A DNA stretch of 64,000 bases from Mesorhizobium loti (GTDB lineage: Bacteria; Pseudomonadota; Alphaproteobacteria; Rhizobiales; Rhizobiaceae), in the NCBI GenBank assembly GCA_002356515.1, contig AP017605.1:3038001-3102000 (forward strand), read 5' to 3'. The position numbers and the translations under genes were made by a program. The notes under the pieces are model-generated. The model saw only the letters and a list, made by a program, of their open reading frames with translations. It ran no database searches and had not been told where the DNA came from. Below, piece after piece: positions 1 to 9,705 of this stretch (position 1 is the first letter of the stretch; each line of letters begins with the position of its first letter).

Positions 1-315
1 GTCCAGCCGGTCGAGCAGCGGCTTGATCGGAGCTTCTGCTGCCGCCATCCACTCGACGTCTCGGCGGAACGGCGTGAAGCCGCCGCCCATCTCGCCTTGA
101 TAGGGCTCGCCTTCCCGCACCGTGCCGATTGCCGTGAAAGCCTGCAGGCCGTCCTTTTCGCCCAAAATTGTGGTCGGCGAATAATAGGCGATGCCATCAC
201 CGGGCTTGACGCGGCGCAGCGGCGCCGCCTTGCCGTGATTGACCTGCATGAAGCCGTCCTTCCGGCCGCGCCGCACATGTTGCGCCGACGCCACGGCGAT
301 CCAATACGCGCTCAT
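1..315 (-). CDS. EVE domain-containing protein (UPF0310-like), 3' end cut by window
   Basis: Partial gene: 105 codons are seen and the carboxyl end lies outside the window. The start [14 protein letters not shown], then [15 protein letters not shown] and [11 protein letters not shown], matches the EVE/UPF0310 family, a PUA-like fold thought to bind modified nucleic acid bases. The ATG (base 315) overlaps the TGA of the upstream VOC gene in an ATGA, so the two are probably translationally coupled. The role in the cell is not known; the family call rests on the N-terminal half only. Confidence 0.8.
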   Translation of the reverse strand, partial: MSAYWIAVASAQHVRRGRKDGFMQVNHGKAAPLRRVKPGDGIAYYSPTTILGEKDGLQAFTAIGTVREGEPYQGEMGGGFTPFRRDVEWMAAAEAPIKPLLDRLD

Positions 316-707
316 TTCTGTTCCCCATTCGCCTGTTGCCCGTCCGACAGCCAGTAGACACGCAGCCTGTGATTGTCTGGATCGAGCGCAACGAAGGTGC
401 GGCCGAAATCCAGGTCGGTCGGCGTCTGTAGGATCTTCAAGCCACGCCCTGCCCAGTCGGCATGGGTGGCGTCGACCGCCTCGGGCGCCTCCAGCGCAAA
501 GACGATCTCGCCGCCGCCACCGGCCGCGCTCGCGGCCGGCTCCACCGTATGCCGCGACCACAGGCCGAGCTTGAAGCCGTTGTCGAGCACGAACAGCACG
601 AAGGTCGGCGCGCTTTCGACCGGCTCGCGCCCCAGCAGCGCGCTGTAGAAGGCGCCGCTCTCCAGCGGCTGGTCGACATAGAGGATGACGAAATTCGGCG
701 TGGTCAT
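312..707 (-). CDS. VOC family (glyoxalase/bleomycin resistance-type) protein
   Basis: A 131-residue single-module protein of the vicinal oxygen chelate superfamily, as shown by the opening [22 protein letters not shown], the middle [11 protein letters not shown] and the closing [16 protein letters not shown], which is the usual beta-alpha-beta-beta-beta signature. Proteins of this size are metal-dependent isomerases, dioxygenases or antibiotic-binding proteins, and the substrate cannot be read from the sequence. The ATG is preceded by GGAGAG. It overlaps the EVE gene by 4 bp and sits 76 bp after a YafY-type regulator on the same strand, which may control it (inference). Confidence 0.85.
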   Translation of the reverse strand: MTTPNFVILYVDQPLESGAFYSALLGREPVESAPTFVLFVLDNGFKLGLWSRHTVEPAASAAGGGGEIVFALEAPEAVDATHADWAGRGLKILQTPTDLDFGRTFVALDPDNHRLRVYWLSDGQQANGEQK

Positions 708-783
708 GATCGGCTCTCCAAGGGGTCAGCGTTTTGACGCCCGTGACATAGGAAAGGATACTGTCAGATTCTGGCAGCAGCCA

Positions 784-1473
784 TCATGACCCACGCGGCT
801 TGTCGAGCGTCGCCCGCCATTCCTTGAGCAACACCTGGCGGCGTCTGGGATAGCGCGTATCGATAGGATTGAGGCCGGATATGCGGTCGGCGCGAAAATG
901 CCGGAAATCCTGCCGCATCTCGCACCACGCCACAACCACCCGCACCTTGTCGAAGAAGCCGAGCGCGAACGGCCAGACGACGCGTTGCGAAGCAGCACCC
1001 CCGGCATCGCGGTAGAGAAAACCGAGCTTACGTTCGTTGCGGATGGCCTGCCGCACGACGCCGAGGTCTATGCCTTCAACGGCCGCCATCGGAGGCCCAA
1101 CCAGCAGCGTCGAAGCATCGAGATCCTCGCGCAGATCGTCCGGCAGCACGGCCGCGATCTTGGCCAGCGCATTACCGGCAGCGGCTGAAAGCCGCTGGTC
1201 CGGCTGCTTGGCGACCCAGCGCGATCCCAACACGATGGCCTCGATCTCCTCGTCGCTGAACATCAGCGGCGGCAGCATGAAGCCGGGTTTCAGCACATAG
1301 CCCAGCCCCGCCTCGCCTTCGATCGGCGCGCCTTGCCCCTGCAGCGTGGCGATGTCGCGGTAGAGCGTGCGGATCGAAATCCCGAGTTCATCGGCCAGCG
1401 CCTGTCCGCTCACCGGCCGGCGATGCCGGCGCAGGCACTGGATGAGGTCGAGCAGACGTTCGGAACGGGACAT
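784..1473 (-). CDS. YafY-family transcriptional regulator (HTH_11 plus WYL domain)
   Basis: A 229-residue regulator. Residues about 1-55 form a DeoR/HTH_11-type winged helix (SERLLDLIQCLRRHRRPVSG, then LADELGISIRTLYRDI), and residues about 135-225 form a WYL ligand-binding domain (RKLGFLYRDAGG, FFDKVRVVVAWCEMRQDFRHF, ADRI). WYL proteins often sense nucleic acid or nucleotide ligands. I chose the ATG at 1473, where family homology begins; the reading frame stays open upstream but that part overlaps prfH and looks non-coding. It lies between the rtcB-prfH pair and the VOC gene, all on one strand, and could regulate either side. Confidence 0.88.
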   Translation of the reverse strand: MSRSERLLDLIQCLRRHRRPVSGQALADELGISIRTLYRDIATLQGQGAPIEGEAGLGYVLKPGFMLPPLMFSDEEIEAIVLGSRWVAKQPDQRLSAAAGNALAKIAAVLPDDLREDLDASTLLVGPPMAAVEGIDLGVVRQAIRNERKLGFLYRDAGGAASQRVVWPFALGFFDKVRVVVAWCEMRQDFRHFRADRISGLNPIDTRYPRRRQVLLKEWRATLDKPRGS

Positions 1474-1579
1474 GATTCTCGGGACTTGGGACCAGGGCCA
1501 CGATAGAACCGCATGGACGCGGCAGGAAGCCAGGATGGTTTCCCATCCAGCCACGCCGCCGCGCCACTTCGCTCGAAGG

Positions 1580-2191
1580 TCAAAGCCGAAACACCTTGAC
1601 CTCGTTGCCGCGCTCCAACGCCTTGTTGGCGATAAACATCTCCGCTTTCGACTGTTCGGCATCGCGATCGGCGAGAACCCGCAGCATCGCTTCCAGCCGC
1701 CGCAGCGCGATCGCCTTGTTGCGGTGCTGCGAGCGCTCGTTGCGCGCCGTCACCACTATGCCGGTCGGCAGGTGGACGGCCCGCACGGCGCTGTCGGTGG
1801 TGTTCTGATGCTGTCCGCCAGGGCCACCGGCCCGCAAGGTTTCGAAACGGACATCGGACGGTGCGATCGAAACGGCGACGGCATCCGACAGATCCACGAC
1901 CTGCACACCGACGAACCAGTTCTGTCGCTTGTGGCCTGCGCGCACCGGGCTCTTGAAGACGAACTTGATGGTGCCGCAATATTCCTGCGCGAGCGCTTCG
2001 GCGTTGCGGCCCTCGAGACTGAGCACGGCGGATTTGGCGCCATGCCGGTCCGGCCTGTGACCAAACGAGACCTCGACGGTGCAGCCGAGCCGAACGGCTT
2101 CCTTCTCGATGATACCGACCAGAGCCATCAAGGCGATGCGGCATTCCACCGGTCCGTTGCCCGAGGTGACGAGCATGTCAATCGCGGCCAT
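1580..2191 (-). CDS. prfH: Peptide chain release factor-like protein PrfH
   Basis: A 203-residue stand-alone release factor domain. It keeps the peptidyl-tRNA hydrolysis motif (AGGPGGQHQN, GGQ at residues 125-127) and the basic helix after it (TARNERSQHRNKAIALRR), but lacks the codon-recognition domains of RF1/RF2. PrfH is the partner of RtcB2-type RNA ligases: published work on other bacteria indicates that it releases peptide from ribosomes whose 16S decoding centre has been cleaved, so that RtcB can religate the rRNA. Here its start overlaps the end of the rtcB gene by 14 bp, the conserved gene order for this pair. Confidence 0.93.
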   Translation of the reverse strand: MAAIDMLVTSGNGPVECRIALMALVGIIEKEAVRLGCTVEVSFGHRPDRHGAKSAVLSLEGRNAEALAQEYCGTIKFVFKSPVRAGHKRQNWFVGVQVVDLSDAVAVSIAPSDVRFETLRAGGPGGQHQNTTDSAVRAVHLPTGIVVTARNERSQHRNKAIALRRLEAMLRVLADRDAEQSKAEMFIANKALERGNEVKVFRL

Positions 2192-3395
2192 GGTTCGCCC
2201 TCCTTGCCATACGGTCGCGCGACGGCTTCTTGCGTGTCCGGTCGGGCGGGCCTTCCATCGCCTTCTTGTAGGTCACCAGCGGTTTCATCGCCGCAAGCGT
2301 CACGACCAGGCCGGCATCGGCAAGGTCTTGCACCACCTGTCCGGCATCCTTGTAGGCGGACGCCGCTTCCTCGATGACGAGGTTGCGGTCGTCGCAGATC
2401 AATTGCCCACCCCATGCATTTCTCAGCAAGGCGTCGCGCTCCGACCTGTTGCGCCCGGCACGGCCATGCATGGTGGCACGGTCGTATTTGCGGCCGGCGC
2501 CGTGCGAAATGCCGCCCAGCGATGGACCCGTCCCATCGAGCGCCCGCACGACATAGCTCAGGCTGGCGCGCGAACCGGCGATCGGTGCGACATCGCCCGC
2601 CCGCACCGCGGCCGAGCCCTTGTGATGGACGAAACCATCGGCCCGGTCGCGCACAAGGTTATGCGGCACATCTGCCACCAGCCGGACTTCGCTGCGCAAG
2701 GCGCTTGCCGCGCGCTCGGCGATCAGCCGGCGGTTGAGCGACGCCCAGGTGACGCAAAGGTCATGTTGGCGACACCAGCTCCTGCCTTTCGCAGACTCCG
2801 GATCGAGCCCGGCCGTGACCGCGGACTGGAGGTCGAGCATCTGCCCGAAGACAAAGGCACCAAGTCCGCGCGAGCCGGAATGCACCAGCAGATAGAGCTT
2901 CTGGCGATCGAACAGGCTTTCGCCGGCCACATCGGTCTGGTCGACCGCCTGCAGCTCGCAGAAATGGTTGCCGCCGCCGATCGTGCCCAGTGCATCCGGA
3001 TAAAGATCCGTCGGCAAATCCGAGGCAGCGAGCGCCGCATGCGGATCGATGTCTTCCGCTTCGATCCGGCGCAGGCATTCGACGGCTTTGTCGATCCTGA
3101 GCTTGCGCAATGGCAGATCGAGCTCGAACAACGACATGCCGCAGCCAATGTCGTTGCCGATCAGCTGTGGATGCAGACGCTGCGACAACACGGCAATGCC
3201 GGTCGGGCCATATTTGCCCGGATGCAGGTCTGGAAAGGCCGCAACCGAGGTGACGCCGGGCAAGGCCGCGACATTGCGAAGCTGCTGGAGCGCCGCGCCC
3301 TCGATCCATGTCTGCGGCGAAAAACAATGCTGGATGTGCGCAGCAGGCGCAGCGCACGACGAAGAGGGGCCGAGGCCCCCGATAAAATTGCCCAT
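2178..3395 (-). CDS. rtcB: RtcB-family RNA 3'-phosphate ligase (RtcB2 type)
   Basis: A 405-residue RNA-splicing ligase that joins 2',3'-cyclic phosphate or 3'-phosphate ends to 5'-OH ends using GTP and manganese. All active site elements are present: NDIGCG (D82, C85), GGGNHF (H144), VHSGSRG (H172), VPHN (H245) and SHGAGR, whose H298 is the predicted guanylylated histidine. It belongs to the shorter RtcB2 branch found with PrfH, not to the roughly 480-residue archaeal/metazoan tRNA ligases. It is the first gene of an rtcB-prfH unit. I see no convincing sigma-54 site and no RtcR gene nearby, so its control is not visible. Confidence 0.93.
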   Translation of the reverse strand: MGNFIGGLGPSSSCAAPAAHIQHCFSPQTWIEGAALQQLRNVAALPGVTSVAAFPDLHPGKYGPTGIAVLSQRLHPQLIGNDIGCGMSLFELDLPLRKLRIDKAVECLRRIEAEDIDPHAALAASDLPTDLYPDALGTIGGGNHFCELQAVDQTDVAGESLFDRQKLYLLVHSGSRGLGAFVFGQMLDLQSAVTAGLDPESAKGRSWCRQHDLCVTWASLNRRLIAERAASALRSEVRLVADVPHNLVRDRADGFVHHKGSAAVRAGDVAPIAGSRASLSYVVRALDGTGPSLGGISHGAGRKYDRATMHGRAGRNRSERDALLRNAWGGQLICDDRNLVIEEAASAYKDAGQVVQDLADAGLVVTLAAMKPLVTYKKAMEGPPDRTRKKPSRDRMARRANHGRD

Positions 3396-3721
3396 GACAA
3401 GAACACTTCTGGATAAAGGTCACAAACCGGACGCCGTCAGGCATCCGTTCGACCGGCGGCAGGCAGCAAAATGCTGGCTTACGCCGGAACCCTCGAGGGG
3501 TGCGCGGTGAAGATGCTCGTCATCTTTCGCTCCCATTCCAGAAACAACAATGCGGCCCTCATAAACCAAGCGCGCGAAAAAACAAGCGCGATGCCGCAAC
3601 ACCGCCGCACCACTTCCAAGGCGAAGGCTTCCAGTTGCACCAATCGAGCTGCGAGCCATCGCTTGTTGCACCGCCGCTGTCCTCATGCCAAAAGCGGCAC
3701 GCCGCTCGGAGATGCTCCTGC
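3396..3721. other. Intergenic region between divergent rtcB and methyltransferase genes
   Basis: A 326-bp spacer that should hold the promoters of both divergent units. I find no clear -24/-12 site, no strong palindrome and no convincing small gene. The open frame that reaches back to 3500 in front of the methyltransferase lacks family similarity. Confidence 0.5.
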
Positions 3722-4801
3722 TTGAAGTCTTTTCGCGACAAACGCCGCGACAGCCGCCCGCCCGCGAAAGGCGGAACCGGAGAGGTGCGTCCGCACGAGC
3801 CGCGTGGCCGGCCGGACACCAGGCCGCGCGAACCGCGTGACGTGAAACCGGATAGCCAGCCCGCACCGAAATCCGCGCCGCGCATCCTTGCCCGCCGCGA
3901 CGGCGCCCTTCCCGCTGAACAGCTTCCGGTAATCCTCGAAGTAGCACCCAACGCTGATTACGCGCTGCTCGACAGTGGCGCCGGCCAGAAACTCGAACAA
4001 TACGGCCCCTATCGCATCGTGCGGCCCGAGGGCCAGGCGATCTGGCAGAAAGCCTTGCCAGCAAAGGATTGGGAGCGTGCCGACGCCATCTTCACCGGCG
4101 ACACCGACGAGGAAGGCATCGGCCGCTGGCGTTTCCCGAAGACGCCGCTCGGTGAGACCTGGCCGATGAAGCATGACGGCATCGATTATCTCGGTCGTTT
4201 CACCTCGTTTCGCCATGTCGGTGTCTTTCCCGAGCAGGCCTCGCACTGGGATCATATGGCCGGCCTGATCGCGGCGGCGAAGCGGCCGGTCAAGGTGCTC
4301 AACCTGTTCGGCTATACCGGCCTCGCCTCGCTGGTGGCTGCCCGCGCCGGCGCCGAGGTCACCCATGTCGATGCCTCGAAGAAGGCGATCGGCTGGGCGC
4401 GTGAAAACCAGGAGATGGCAGGGCTGGGCAGCAAGCCGATCCGTTGGATCGTCGACGATGCCGTGAAATTCGCCGAGCGCGAGGAACGCCGCGGCAGCCG
4501 CTACGACATCATCCTGTTCGACCCGCCGGCCTATGGCCGCGGCCCCAAGGGCGAGGTCTGGCAATTGTTCGAGGATCTGCCTGATCTGACCGATCTTTGC
4601 CGCGCGATCCTGACGCCGAAACCGCTTGCCGTGGTGCTCACCGCCTATTCGATCCGCGCCTCCTTCTTCGCCATCCATGCCTTAATGCGCGACACCTTTG
4701 CCGGCATGGGCGGCAGGGTTGAATCGGGCGAGTTGATCATCCGTGAAAAGTCCGCCGGCAGGGCGCTTTCGACCTCATTGTTTTCGCGCTGGGTGGCCTG
4801 A
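3722..4801 (+). CDS. Class I SAM-dependent rRNA methyltransferase (RlmI/RlmK-like)
   Basis: The catalytic core is clear: KVLNLFGYTGLASLVAARAG is the SAM-binding motif I, THVDASKKAIGWARENQ motif II, and FDPPAYGRGPKGEVW the DPPxYG motif of the RlmI/RlmK group, which makes 5-methylcytosine or N2-methylguanine in 23S rRNA. The first 60 residues are basic and low-complexity (DKRRDSRPPAKGG, PREPRD) and lack the PUA domain of RlmI. The start is uncertain: no in-frame ATG exists between 3500 and the core, so I use the TTG at 3722 (GTG at 3785 is an alternative). The next gene, a TrmH-type methyltransferase, starts 17 bp downstream. Confidence 0.85.
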   Translation: MKSFRDKRRDSRPPAKGGTGEVRPHEPRGRPDTRPREPRDVKPDSQPAPKSAPRILARRDGALPAEQLPVILEVAPNADYALLDSGAGQKLEQYGPYRIVRPEGQAIWQKALPAKDWERADAIFTGDTDEEGIGRWRFPKTPLGETWPMKHDGIDYLGRFTSFRHVGVFPEQASHWDHMAGLIAAAKRPVKVLNLFGYTGLASLVAARAGAEVTHVDASKKAIGWARENQEMAGLGSKPIRWIVDDAVKFAEREERRGSRYDIILFDPPAYGRGPKGEVWQLFEDLPDLTDLCRAILTPKPLAVVLTAYSIRASFFAIHALMRDTFAGMGGRVESGELIIREKSAGRALSTSLFSRWVA

Positions 4802-4818
4802 ATGCCCGGGAGTCCTAA

Positions 4819-5676
4819 ATGAACGAACGGCATGTCGGCGCACCCGGCCAGGTGAAGGAAGTCACCAGCCTCGCCAATCCGCTGATCAAGGACATCAAGG
4901 CGCTCGCCTTGAAGAAATTCCGCGACCAGCAAAACGCCTTCATGGCCGAGGGTCTGAAGCTGGTCATCGATGCGCTCGACTTGGGCTGGCAGATCAGAAC
5001 GCTTGTGTTCGCCAAGGCCGGACGTGGCAATGCCGCGGTGGAAAAGGTCGCGGCGCGCACGGTTGCCGCCGGCGGCACGGTGCTCGAAGTCTCGGAGAAA
5101 GTGCTTGTCGCCATCACCCGCCGCGACAATCCGCAAATGGTGGTCGGCGTCTTCTCGCAAAAATTCCTGGCCCTCAGGGATATCCGCGCCGACAATGGCG
5201 ATGTCTGGGTGGCGCTCGACCGGGTGCGCGACCCCGGCAATCTCGGCACCGTCATCCGCACCGTCGATGCCGTCGGCGCCAAGGGCGTCATCCTGGTCGG
5301 CGACACCACCGATCCGTTTTCCGTCGAGACGGTGCGCGCCACAATGGGTTCGATTTTCGCCGTACCGGTGGCCAAGGCAACGACCGAAGCTTTCCTTGCC
5401 TGGCGCGGCGGCTTTTCAGGCCTGGTTGCCGGCACGCATCTGAAAGGTGCGGTCGACTATCGCTCGGTCGATTTTTCCCGCGGACCGGTGCTGCTGATGA
5501 TGGGCAATGAGCAGCAGGGCCTCCCCGAAACCCTGGCGGCGAGTTGCGACAGGCTGCTCCGGATTCCGCAAGCAGGCCGCGCCGATTCACTCAATCTCGC
5601 CGTCGCCACCGGCATCATGCTGTTCGAGATCCGCCGCGGCGCGCTGAAGCTCGAACCAATCGCCGACCCGCAATGA
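4819..5676 (+). CDS. TrmH family (SpoU) RNA 2'-O-methyltransferase
   Basis: A 285-residue SPOUT methyltransferase. An N-terminal substrate-binding part (EVTSLANPLIKDIKAL, AFMAEGLKLVIDAL) precedes the knotted catalytic domain with motif 1 LDRVRDPGNLGTVIRTVDA, motif 2 LMMGNEQQGLP and motif 3 IPQAGRADSLNLAVATGI. It methylates the ribose 2'-OH of a tRNA or rRNA nucleotide; the target cannot be told from the sequence. GGGAG lies just before the ATG, and the gene follows another RNA methyltransferase at 17 bp and precedes lspA at 13 bp, so it is inside an operon. Confidence 0.92.
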   Translation: MNERHVGAPGQVKEVTSLANPLIKDIKALALKKFRDQQNAFMAEGLKLVIDALDLGWQIRTLVFAKAGRGNAAVEKVAARTVAAGGTVLEVSEKVLVAITRRDNPQMVVGVFSQKFLALRDIRADNGDVWVALDRVRDPGNLGTVIRTVDAVGAKGVILVGDTTDPFSVETVRATMGSIFAVPVAKATTEAFLAWRGGFSGLVAGTHLKGAVDYRSVDFSRGPVLLMMGNEQQGLPETLAASCDRLLRIPQAGRADSLNLAVATGIMLFEIRRGALKLEPIADPQ

Positions 5677-5689
5677 AGGTTGCCCGCCC

Positions 5690-6202
5690 GTGAGATCATG
5701 GTCCCCCTACGCGCTGCTCGTCGTCGCGGCTATCGCGCTCGATCAGTGGATAAAGCATCTGGTCGAGACCGGCCTGCCCTTCCAGGAAAAGCTCGATCTG
5801 GTGCCCTTCCTGGCGCTGTTTCGCACCTACAACAACGGCATCGCCTTCTCGATGTTCTCCTCCTTCGGCGACACCGGCCTGGTGGTCATAGCCGTGCTGG
5901 TCGTCGCTTTCGTGCTCTACCTCGCCACCCGCACGCCATCAGGCCATGTCATCGCCCGCACCGGCTTTGCCCTGATCATCGGCGGCGCGTTGGGCAATCT
6001 GATCGACCGCGCCGTCTATGGCCACGTCATCGACTACATCCTGTTCCACACGCCGGTCTGGTCCTTTGCCGTCTTCAACCTCGCCGACGCCTTCATTTCC
6101 GTGGGCGCGGCGCTGGTCGTCTACGACGAACTCATCGGCTGGCGGCGCGAGCCCAAGTCTTCGAACGCCGAGTCTTCAAACGCCAAACCTTCCAAAGATT
6201 GA
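5690..6202 (+). CDS. lspA: Lipoprotein signal peptidase (signal peptidase II)
   Basis: A 170-residue inner membrane aspartyl protease that removes the signal peptide of diacylglyceryl-modified prolipoproteins. It has the family's four membrane helices (about 7-19, 62-80, 90-107, 124-146) and conserved motifs: [10 protein letters not shown] near the start, [30 protein letters not shown] and FNLADAFIS, which carry the catalytic aspartates. It starts at GTG 5690. The last 20 residues are a Ser/Asn/Lys-rich cytoplasmic tail with an imperfect repeat ([12 protein letters not shown]). It is probably co-transcribed with the preceding methyltransferase genes. Confidence 0.96.
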   Translation: MRSWSPYALLVVAAIALDQWIKHLVETGLPFQEKLDLVPFLALFRTYNNGIAFSMFSSFGDTGLVVIAVLVVAFVLYLATRTPSGHVIARTGFALIIGGALGNLIDRAVYGHVIDYILFHTPVWSFAVFNLADAFISVGAALVVYDELIGWRREPKSSNAESSNAKPSKD

Positions 6203-6261
6203 CCCCGCGCGGCCATCGCCGCACAGTTCCAGGACGCCAAGCAAAGCTCGCGGAGAAAAAG

Positions 6262-7251
6262 ATGCCCGAAACCTTCAAAGCCATCCTCGTCTCGCGCGAC
6301 GCCGACAAGAAACAATCGGTCGCCGTGACCGACCTCACCGAAGCCGACCTGATGGAGGGCGACGTCACGGTCGCTGTCGAGGCGACGACTGTGAACTACA
6401 AGGATGGATTGGCCATTACCGGCAAGGCGCCGGTGGTCCGCCGCTGGCCGCTGGTGCCCGGCATCGACTTCGCCGGCACAGTCATCTCGTCCTCCAATCC
6501 CGACTGGCGTAAGGGGGACAAGGTCATCCTCAATGGCTGGGGCGTCGGCGAGACGCATTTCGGCGCCTATGCCGGGCGTGCCCGCGTCAAGGGCGACTGG
6601 CTGGTGCCGCTGCCGGAAGGCATCAGTGCGCATGACGCGATGGCGGTCGGCACAGCCGGCTACACCGCCATGCTCTGCGTCATGGCGTTGGAGCGGCACG
6701 GCATCCTGCCCGACCGGGGCCCGGTTGTGGTGACGGGTGCTGCTGGCGGCGTCGGTTCGGTCGCGGTCTCCATCCTGTCCAGCCTCGGTTACCATGTCGT
6801 AGCGTCGACCGGGCGCAATGCCGAAAGCCCCTATCTGATCAACCTGGGCGCCGCCGAGGTGATCTCGCGCGACGAACTCAGCCAACCCGCCAAGCCGCTG
6901 GCCAAGGAACGCTGGGCCGGCGGCATCGATTCGGTCGGCAGCCACACGCTGGCCAATGTGCTGTCGATGACCTCCTATGGCGGCGCGGTCGCGGCCTGCG
7001 GCCTGGCCGGCGGCATGGATCTGCCGTCAAGCGTCGCCCCCTTCATCCTGCGCGGCGTCTCGCTGCTCGGCATCGATTCGGTGATGGCGCCGAAGGCCGT
7101 GCGCCTGGAGGCCTGGCGGCGCATCGGCTCCGATCTCGACCTGGAGAAGCTCGCCAGCCTGTCTAGGACCATCGGCTTCGACGGCATCATCGATGCCGCG
7201 CGCGACATCGTCGACGGCAAGATCCGCGGACGCGTCGTCGTTGATATGTAG
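6262..7251 (+). CDS. MDR-type zinc-free oxidoreductase, AcuI-like (acryloyl-CoA reductase/quinone oxidoreductase family)
   Basis: A 329-residue NADPH-dependent reductase. The N-terminal GroES-like half has [20 protein letters not shown] and PGIDFAGTV; the Rossmann half has [23 protein letters not shown]. The full pattern, including [14 protein letters not shown] and the C-terminal [10 protein letters not shown], is that of the YhdH/AcuI branch, whose characterised members reduce acryloyl-CoA to propionyl-CoA. It has no catalytic or structural zinc cysteine cluster, as expected. GGAGAAAAAG stands right before the ATG at 6262. It may be read from the lspA operon (59-bp gap). Confidence 0.9.
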   Translation: MPETFKAILVSRDADKKQSVAVTDLTEADLMEGDVTVAVEATTVNYKDGLAITGKAPVVRRWPLVPGIDFAGTVISSSNPDWRKGDKVILNGWGVGETHFGAYAGRARVKGDWLVPLPEGISAHDAMAVGTAGYTAMLCVMALERHGILPDRGPVVVTGAAGGVGSVAVSILSSLGYHVVASTGRNAESPYLINLGAAEVISRDELSQPAKPLAKERWAGGIDSVGSHTLANVLSMTSYGGAVAACGLAGGMDLPSSVAPFILRGVSLLGIDSVMAPKAVRLEAWRRIGSDLDLEKLASLSRTIGFDGIIDAARDIVDGKIRGRVVVDM

Positions 7252-7395
7252 ACCCGCCTGGCCGGTCGCAGGCAGCGGACGGAATTGCCAGATCCGGTGG
7301 CAAATCCGCCGCTACCGGGGCAAAAACGCCCTATCCGCTAAAATTCGAACGATCCGCCGCAATTTTCCATAATCTCTGTCTGGCAAGGGTTTCGC

Positions 7396-9678
7396 ATGAT
7401 CGCGGAATCCGACAGCCAGCAGGCAAACAAAGGCGACGATGTCGATGCGGTTCCGGCGCCGGCGCGGCGGTTTATCGCTGCGCCGCCGCTGGTGCCCGAG
7501 CAGCAATTGGCCAGGCAGGAAAGCCTGCCGCTGCTCACCTTCGTTGCCATCATGATCCTGGCAGGCCTCGCGCATCTGACCGGGGCGCCGATCTTCATCA
7601 GCCTCGCCTTGCTGGCAACCGGCCTCGCCGGCCTTGGCCTGCATCTGCATGCCAGGCGCAGCGCCCACCGGACCGTGGTGCTGCTGGACGAGACAACCGC
7701 CCGCAGCCGCGCCGAGATCGAGACGTTGGCCGACCGCATGTGGGAAATGCAGGAAAGCGAGGAGCGCTTTCGCGGTCTCATCGACGCGCTTGGCGATCTC
7801 GTCATCCATCGCGACCGCGACGGCTACATCGTCTATGCCAACAAGGTGTTCGCCGATCTGGTCGAAACCGATCAGCGCGATCTTGCCGGCAAGACCCTGG
7901 CCGAACTCGGTGTCGAAGTCGGCATCGTGCCCGATGCCGCCTTTTCCGACCATGAGTGCCTGAGTTCCACCGACGTTGCCATCCGCACGCCGAGCGGCCC
8001 GCGCTGGTTCTCGTGGATCGAACTGTCAGTGCGCGACAAGGAGAGCGGAGCGGTTTCGCATCGCGCCATCGCCCGCGACATCACCGCCCGCAAGCGCGCC
8101 GAATCCTCGCTGATCACCGCGCGCGAGCGGGCCGAATACGCAAGCCAGGCCAAATCGCGCTTTCTCGCCACGGTCAGCCATGAAATCCGCACGCCGATGA
8201 ACGGCATCATGGGCATGGCCAGGCTCTTGGCCGACACCAGCCTGTCGCCGGAACAGCAGACCTATGTCGGCGCCATCTCGACCTCGGCCAGCGCCTTGCT
8301 CGCCCTGATCGAGGACCTGCTCGACTATTCCAAGATCGAGGCCGGTCGCTTCGATCCGGAGCCGCAGCCAATGTCGGTGCGTGAGATCGCCGACAACATC
8401 ATCGAATTGCTCGCCGCGCGCGCCTTCGCCAAGGGTATCGGCCTCGGCTGCCACGTCGAACCGGATGTACCGCAATTGATCACCGCCGATCCGGGCCGCG
8501 TCAGGCAGGTGTTGCTCAACCTGATCGGCAACGCCATCAAGTTCACCGACAGCGGCGGCGTGCTGGTCAGCGTCGCGCGCGCCCGCACCGAGACCAGCGA
8601 CCGCATCTGCTTCACCATCACCGACACCGGCCCGGGCCTGCGCGAGGAGGACATGGAGCGCATCTTCGAGGAGTTCGAGCAGGCCGACGGCACCTCCACG
8701 CGCACGCATGGCGGGGCGGGGCTGGGACTTGCCATCTCCAAGCGCCTGGTGGCTGCCATGGGCGGCACGATTTCGGTCTCCAGCCGGCTTGGCCAGGGAT
8801 CGGAATTCGTCTTCGAAATCCCGGCCACGGAGGCCACTGGGGCGCCGCAGGGCCAGCAGAACGTGCTCGCCGGCAGGCGCGCGGTGATCCTGTCCAGGAA
8901 CGCCATCGAGGCCGACGCCATCGCCCGCACCATCCGCGCCAATGGCGGCACCGCCGGTATCGCCACCACCGTGGCGCAGGCCGTACCCTTGGCAGAGGGC
9001 TGCGACGTTCTTCTGGTCGACGCGGCCATCGAGGAGAGCGACGGGAGAGTGCTCAAGCGGTTGCGCCAAAGCGGCTTTTCCGACTGCGAAGCCATCACGC
9101 TGATCGCGCCGACCGACCGCGGCATGCTTGGCGAGTTCCGCGCCAGCGGCTACGCGACCTTCCTGGCCCGACCGGTGCGCGGTGGAACACTTTTGCGTGT
9201 CCTTTTGACCAGCCATGCACCGGCCCTTACCCAGCCGCAGCCGGAAAAGGGCCGCACCCCGGCGCTTCGCGCCTCAAGTGGCCGCCAGCAGGGCCTGTCC
9301 GTGCTGATCGCCGAGGACAACGACATCAATGCCATGCTGGCCCGCGCCACGCTGTTGAAGGCGGGGCACCGCGTCAAGGTTGTCGGCAATGGCAAGGCCG
9401 CCGTCGAGGCCGTCACCAGTGCCGGGCACAAGCACCGCTTCGACGTGGTACTGATGGACCTGCATATGCCGGTCATGGACGGTCTGGACGCCATTGCCGC
9501 GATCCGCCGCCATGAAGAGGAAACATCGGCGCCGCCCGTGCCGATCATGGTGCTGTCGGCCGACAGCCAGGAAAAGACCCGTCATGCGGTGCTCGCCCAT
9601 GGCGCCAGCGGCTTCGTCACCAAGCCGCTCGACCCCGATGCACTGGTCAATGCCGTCGAGGGCCAGGTCGCCGCTTGA
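7396..9678 (+). CDS. Hybrid sensor histidine kinase/response regulator with PAS domain
   Basis: A 760-residue membrane-bound hybrid kinase: two helices (about 44-60 and 64-84), a PAS domain (about 122-230), HisKA with phosphoacceptor H262 in [12 protein letters not shown], an HATPase domain with N box ([11 protein letters not shown]), DTGPGL and [10 protein letters not shown], a degenerate receiver (about 492-605) without the usual acidic pair, and a complete C-terminal receiver with D688 ([13 protein letters not shown]) and K743. The input signal is unknown, and no partner phosphotransferase or regulator is adjacent. AAGGGT precedes the ATG. Similar multi-domain kinases of this order act in cell-cycle or envelope control, but assignment to a named one is not justified. 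Confidence 0.92.
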   Translation: MIAESDSQQANKGDDVDAVPAPARRFIAAPPLVPEQQLARQESLPLLTFVAIMILAGLAHLTGAPIFISLALLATGLAGLGLHLHARRSAHRTVVLLDETTARSRAEIETLADRMWEMQESEERFRGLIDALGDLVIHRDRDGYIVYANKVFADLVETDQRDLAGKTLAELGVEVGIVPDAAFSDHECLSSTDVAIRTPSGPRWFSWIELSVRDKESGAVSHRAIARDITARKRAESSLITARERAEYASQAKSRFLATVSHEIRTPMNGIMGMARLLADTSLSPEQQTYVGAISTSASALLALIEDLLDYSKIEAGRFDPEPQPMSVREIADNIIELLAARAFAKGIGLGCHVEPDVPQLITADPGRVRQVLLNLIGNAIKFTDSGGVLVSVARARTETSDRICFTITDTGPGLREEDMERIFEEFEQADGTSTRTHGGAGLGLAISKRLVAAMGGTISVSSRLGQGSEFVFEIPATEATGAPQGQQNVLAGRRAVILSRNAIEADAIARTIRANGGTAGIATTVAQAVPLAEGCDVLLVDAAIEESDGRVLKRLRQSGFSDCEAITLIAPTDRGMLGEFRASGYATFLARPVRGGTLLRVLLTSHAPALTQPQPEKGRTPALRASSGRQQGLSVLIAEDNDINAMLARATLLKAGHRVKVVGNGKAAVEAVTSAGHKHRFDVVLMDLHMPVMDGLDAIAAIRRHEEETSAPPVPIMVLSADSQEKTRHAVLAHGASGFVTKPLDPDALVNAVEGQVAA

Positions 9679-9705
9679 TCCGCTTTTTTCCAACCGCGCG
9701 CTGAT

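Noticed and set aside
2079..3416. 445-codon plus-strand frame opposite rtcB
   Set aside because: Antisense to rtcB-prfH, which carry all catalytic residues.
3396..3480. Sigma-54 promoter and RtcR control of rtcB
   Set aside because: No GG-N10-GC element with proper spacing was found upstream of rtcB and no rtcR gene lies in the window.
3500..3721. N-terminal extension of the methyltransferase to ATG 3500
   Set aside because: The 74 extra residues are Gln/His/Ser/Pro-rich and unlike the family; no ribosome binding site before 3500.
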